A DNA stretch of 64,000 nt from the NCBI RefSeq assembly GCF_002283555.1, contig NZ_MVOI01000002.1, forward strand, positions 248,001-312,000, written 5' to 3'. Shown here piece by piece: positions 62,599 to 64,000 of the stretch (the stretch's first letter is position 1; the number at the start of each line of letters is the position of its first letter). A program made the translations under genes and the position numbers. The notes under the pieces are model-generated. The model saw only the letters and a list, made by a program, of their open reading frames with translations, was not told where the DNA came from and ran no database searches. Source of the DNA: Rubrivirga sp. SAORIC476 (GTDB lineage Bacteria; Bacteroidota; Rhodothermia; Rhodothermales; Rubricoccaceae).

Positions 62599-63069
62599 TT
62601 ACCAGGGAAGGACGACGCGGGCGTCGCGGATGGCATCGAAGGGGATGGGCGCCGTCTCGCCGTCGAGCACCAGCGCGCCGTCCTCGACGGCGAGCAGCTC
62701 GCCCTGAACGGTCACGAGTTCGCTCTCGGCCCGCTCGACGGACACGGCGAGCGTGCGGCCGACGTGCTGCGGGTACTGGCGCGGATCGGCGATGGGACGG
62801 TCGGCCCCCGGCGTCGATACGTCGAGGCGGTACGTGCCCTTGACGACGTCCTCGGTGTCGAGCAGGAAGCCGAGCGAGCGGCTCAGCGCCGTCAGGTCGT
62901 CGGAGCCGGCGCCCGTCGGAGAGTCGACGAAGACCTCCACGACGCGGCTGCCCTGAAAGCCACGCACCTCCACACCGAGCACGAACAGGTCGGTGTCGGC
63001 GACGGCTTCCTCGGCGAAGCCGCGGATGCGGTCGGCGAGAGAGGGGGTGACGGGGGGCTGGACGGACAC
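62599..63069 (-). CDS. rimP: Ribosome maturation factor RimP
   Basis: From GTG 63069 it is 156 residues; no ATG is available and upstream codons are non-coding in character. DRIRGFAEEAVADTDLFVLGVEVRGFQGSRVVEVFVD, DLTALSRSLGFLLDTED and YRLDVSTPGADRPI are family blocks, followed by an SH3-like C-terminal domain. First of the nusA operon; 81 bp separate it from nusA. Confidence 0.9.
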   Translation of the reverse strand: MSVQPPVTPSLADRIRGFAEEAVADTDLFVLGVEVRGFQGSRVVEVFVDSPTGAGSDDLTALSRSLGFLLDTEDVVKGTYRLDVSTPGADRPIADPRQYPQHVGRTLAVSVERAESELVTVQGELLAVEDGALVLDGETAPIPFDAIRDARVVLPW

Positions 63070-63098
63070 GTGGGCGAAAACGGAGGAGGGGGAGACGG

Positions 63099-63124
63099 AA
63101 AACGCCCGTTCGGCGGAACGGGCG
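63099..63124 (-). terminator. Terminator-like hairpin with T4 tract in the rimP-nusA leader
   Basis: CGCCCGTTC (63103-63111) pairs perfectly with GAACGGGCG (63116-63124) over a 4-base loop; on the minus strand TTTTCC follows. It ends 29 bases before the rimP GTG, inside the leader set by the promoter at 63223-63254, so transcription would have to pass it. A strong attenuator candidate. Confidence 0.7.
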
Positions 63125-63176
63125 TCGCTCGGGCGGCCGGACGGGGGTGAGACCCGGGCGGGGCGCCAAACACAAC

Positions 63177-63195
63177 GGACGGCCGAGGGCCGTCC
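63177..63195 (-). promoter_or_regulatory. Leader hairpin GGACGGCC-GAG-GGCCGTCC upstream of the rimP terminator
   Basis: Perfect 8-bp stem with a 3-base loop near the predicted 5' end of the rimP transcript; on the minus strand GTTGTGTTTGG follows. It could instead be a terminator for the upstream TPR gene. Confidence 0.5.
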
Positions 63196-63222
63196 AGGCT
63201 GCTCGCTCTGCCGAGGAGCGTC

Positions 63223-63254
63223 CGAAAGGTACGGACGAGGCTCGGGCGTCGCAA
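63223..63254 (-). promoter_or_regulatory. Promoter TTG-N20-TACCTTTC for rimP-nusA-infB-rbfA-truB-ribF
   Basis: Minus-strand TTG at 63252-63254 and TACCTTTCG at 63223-63231 with a 20-bp spacer, matching the Bacteroidota pattern in all but one -7 base. The predicted transcript has a leader of about 145 bases before the rimP GTG. Confidence 0.6.
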
Positions 63255-63308
63255 TCCATCCAACACCCCGAGACCTCCCCAGATCCGCGCTTTCGTGTGC
63301 ATAATGCG

Positions 63309-64000
63309 TTATGTCCCGTCCCGGACGACCGCGACGCGCCGGACCGCCCCGCCCGCCTGGACCACGTAGAGCCCAGCTCCCAGATCGCGAGCGACGCCCG
63401 GCCAGCGACCCCGGGCCAGGGGGGTTCCGGACGAGGAGTAGACCCCGGCATCGGACCCTAGGGGCACCGCGTCGGCGCGCGGCCACCCGAACACCGTCGG
63501 CGCGGTCCAGAGCGGGACGACGGTCTCCCCCACCCGGACGCCCGCCGACAGCGGCCCCACCAGATCGGGATCGAGGCGGACTGCTTCGCGCCAGTCGTCG
63601 GCGGGGTCGAGGCCGTTCATCGTCTGCACGATGCCCAGCAGCAGCCTGGTCTCGGCGTCCCACGGGTCGAGTCTGGCGGCCTCCCCCAGTTCTGGCTCCG
63701 CCCGGTCGAGCCGTCCCTGGCCCAGGAGAAAGCGTCCGTGCTCGCGCCGGGTCTCGGGCCGACGCGGCTGGGCCGACACGGCCTCGATGAAACGACTCTT
63801 CGCCCCGAGGTCCGATCCGGCGTCGGCGAGGGCGCGGGCGAGGGTTTCGAGGCGCTGAGGGCGCGTGCGGGCGTCCGCCAGGGCGACGGCCTGCTCCAGC
63901 GGCCCGACGGCGTCTGGCGCGCGGCCGGCCTGGAGGAGCGCGACGCCCAGCAGGAAGCGCGCGTCCCCCCAGTCGGCGGGTGCGTCGAGGCGGTCCAGCG
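63309..64000 (-). CDS. TPR protein with a T9SS-like C-terminal tail (N-terminus beyond right edge)
   Basis: Open on the minus strand from the right edge to TAA at 63309-63311, about 230 residues seen. Helical TPR-like repeats read FLLGVALLQAGRAPDAVGPLEQAVALAD and FLLGQGRLDRAEPELGEAARLDPWDAETRLLLGIVQ. The last ~45 residues (GVYSSSGTPLARGRWPGVARDLGAGLYVVQ, then AVRRVAVVRDGT) follow the end of a T9SS type A sorting domain. It is therefore probably exported by T9SS and surface-attached. The internal GTG at 63779 is not its start. Confidence 0.72.
   Translation of the reverse strand, partial: LDRLDAPADWGDARFLLGVALLQAGRAPDAVGPLEQAVALADARTRPQRLETLARALADAGSDLGAKSRFIEAVSAQPRRPETRREHGRFLLGQGRLDRAEPELGEAARLDPWDAETRLLLGIVQTMNGLDPADDWREAVRLDPDLVGPLSAGVRVGETVVPLWTAPTVFGWPRADAVPLGSDAGVYSSSGTPLARGRWPGVARDLGAGLYVVQAGGAVRRVAVVRDGT

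Overview
This window is high-GC (roughly 70% by eye) bacterial chromosome with dense gene packing, many 1-8 bp gene overlaps, frequent GTG starts and one TTG start. Four things point to the Bacteroidota superphylum, most likely the Rhodothermota (Rubricoccus/Rubrivirga-like). There are type IX secretion (T9SS) C-terminal sorting domains. Upstream elements fit TTG-N19/20-TAnnTTTG. Shine-Dalgarno leaders are rare. The wzc, AGCS, NhaC, nus-operon and pnp genes are typical of that group. The lineage is an inference; I see no rRNA, tRNA, CRISPR array, insertion sequence or prophage.

Layout. 1-5781: capsule/exopolysaccharide genes (an SLBB export-like protein running off the left edge, a Wzc-type tyrosine autokinase, and the GDP-fucose pair gmd and fcl), with a phosphoesterase between them. 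5887-6180: an orphan T9SS sorting-domain remnant. 6180-18030: an MFS transporter and two adjacent co-directional heme operons, hemQ-hemE-hemH-hemY-hemL and merR-hemA-hemC-hemD-hemB. Together these encode all nine enzymes from glutamyl-tRNA to heme by the coproporphyrin-dependent route. 18031-18272: a divergent control region with two near-identical palindromes, one in front of the MerR-type regulator and one in front of a di-heme cytochrome c peroxidase. 19.5-31 kb: envelope proteins, an HhH protein, a YceH-like protein preceded by a heptamer repeat, a lipoprotein, an RluD-type synthase, NhaC antiporter-upp, an AGCS symporter, and a methyltransferase / FtsE-like ATPase / TPR-lipoprotein operon.

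30.2-48.6 kb: a large secreted protein with a sorting-domain-like module at its N-terminus, pepA-pdxA, ndh-nrnA, a secreted SecD-P1-like protein, dxr-rseP, a TPR protein paired with a conserved secreted protein, an LpxL-like protein with a degenerate active site, an acyl-CoA thioesterase, a B12-binding protein, an RfbD-like SDR and a META-domain lipoprotein. 48.7-63.1 kb: translation and RNA genes (serS, mscL, pnp, rpsO, then ribF-truB-rbfA-infB-nusA-rimP on the minus strand). A three-gene minor-pilin-like operon splits the usual nus/rpsO/pnp arrangement. The right edge holds the end of a TPR protein with a T9SS-like tail.

Regulation visible in the sequence: a recurring CCGCCTCGG-CA-CCGAGGCGG hairpin, mostly between convergent genes; a long rimP-nusA-infB leader with a terminator-like hairpin in front of rimP; a structured rpsO leader; a strong terminator between rpsO and pnp; and palindromes at the starts of merR, the peroxidase and hemQ. 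The best candidate for a new system is the integrated heme regulon (7602-19385). The pilin-like operon (53550-55794) is second.
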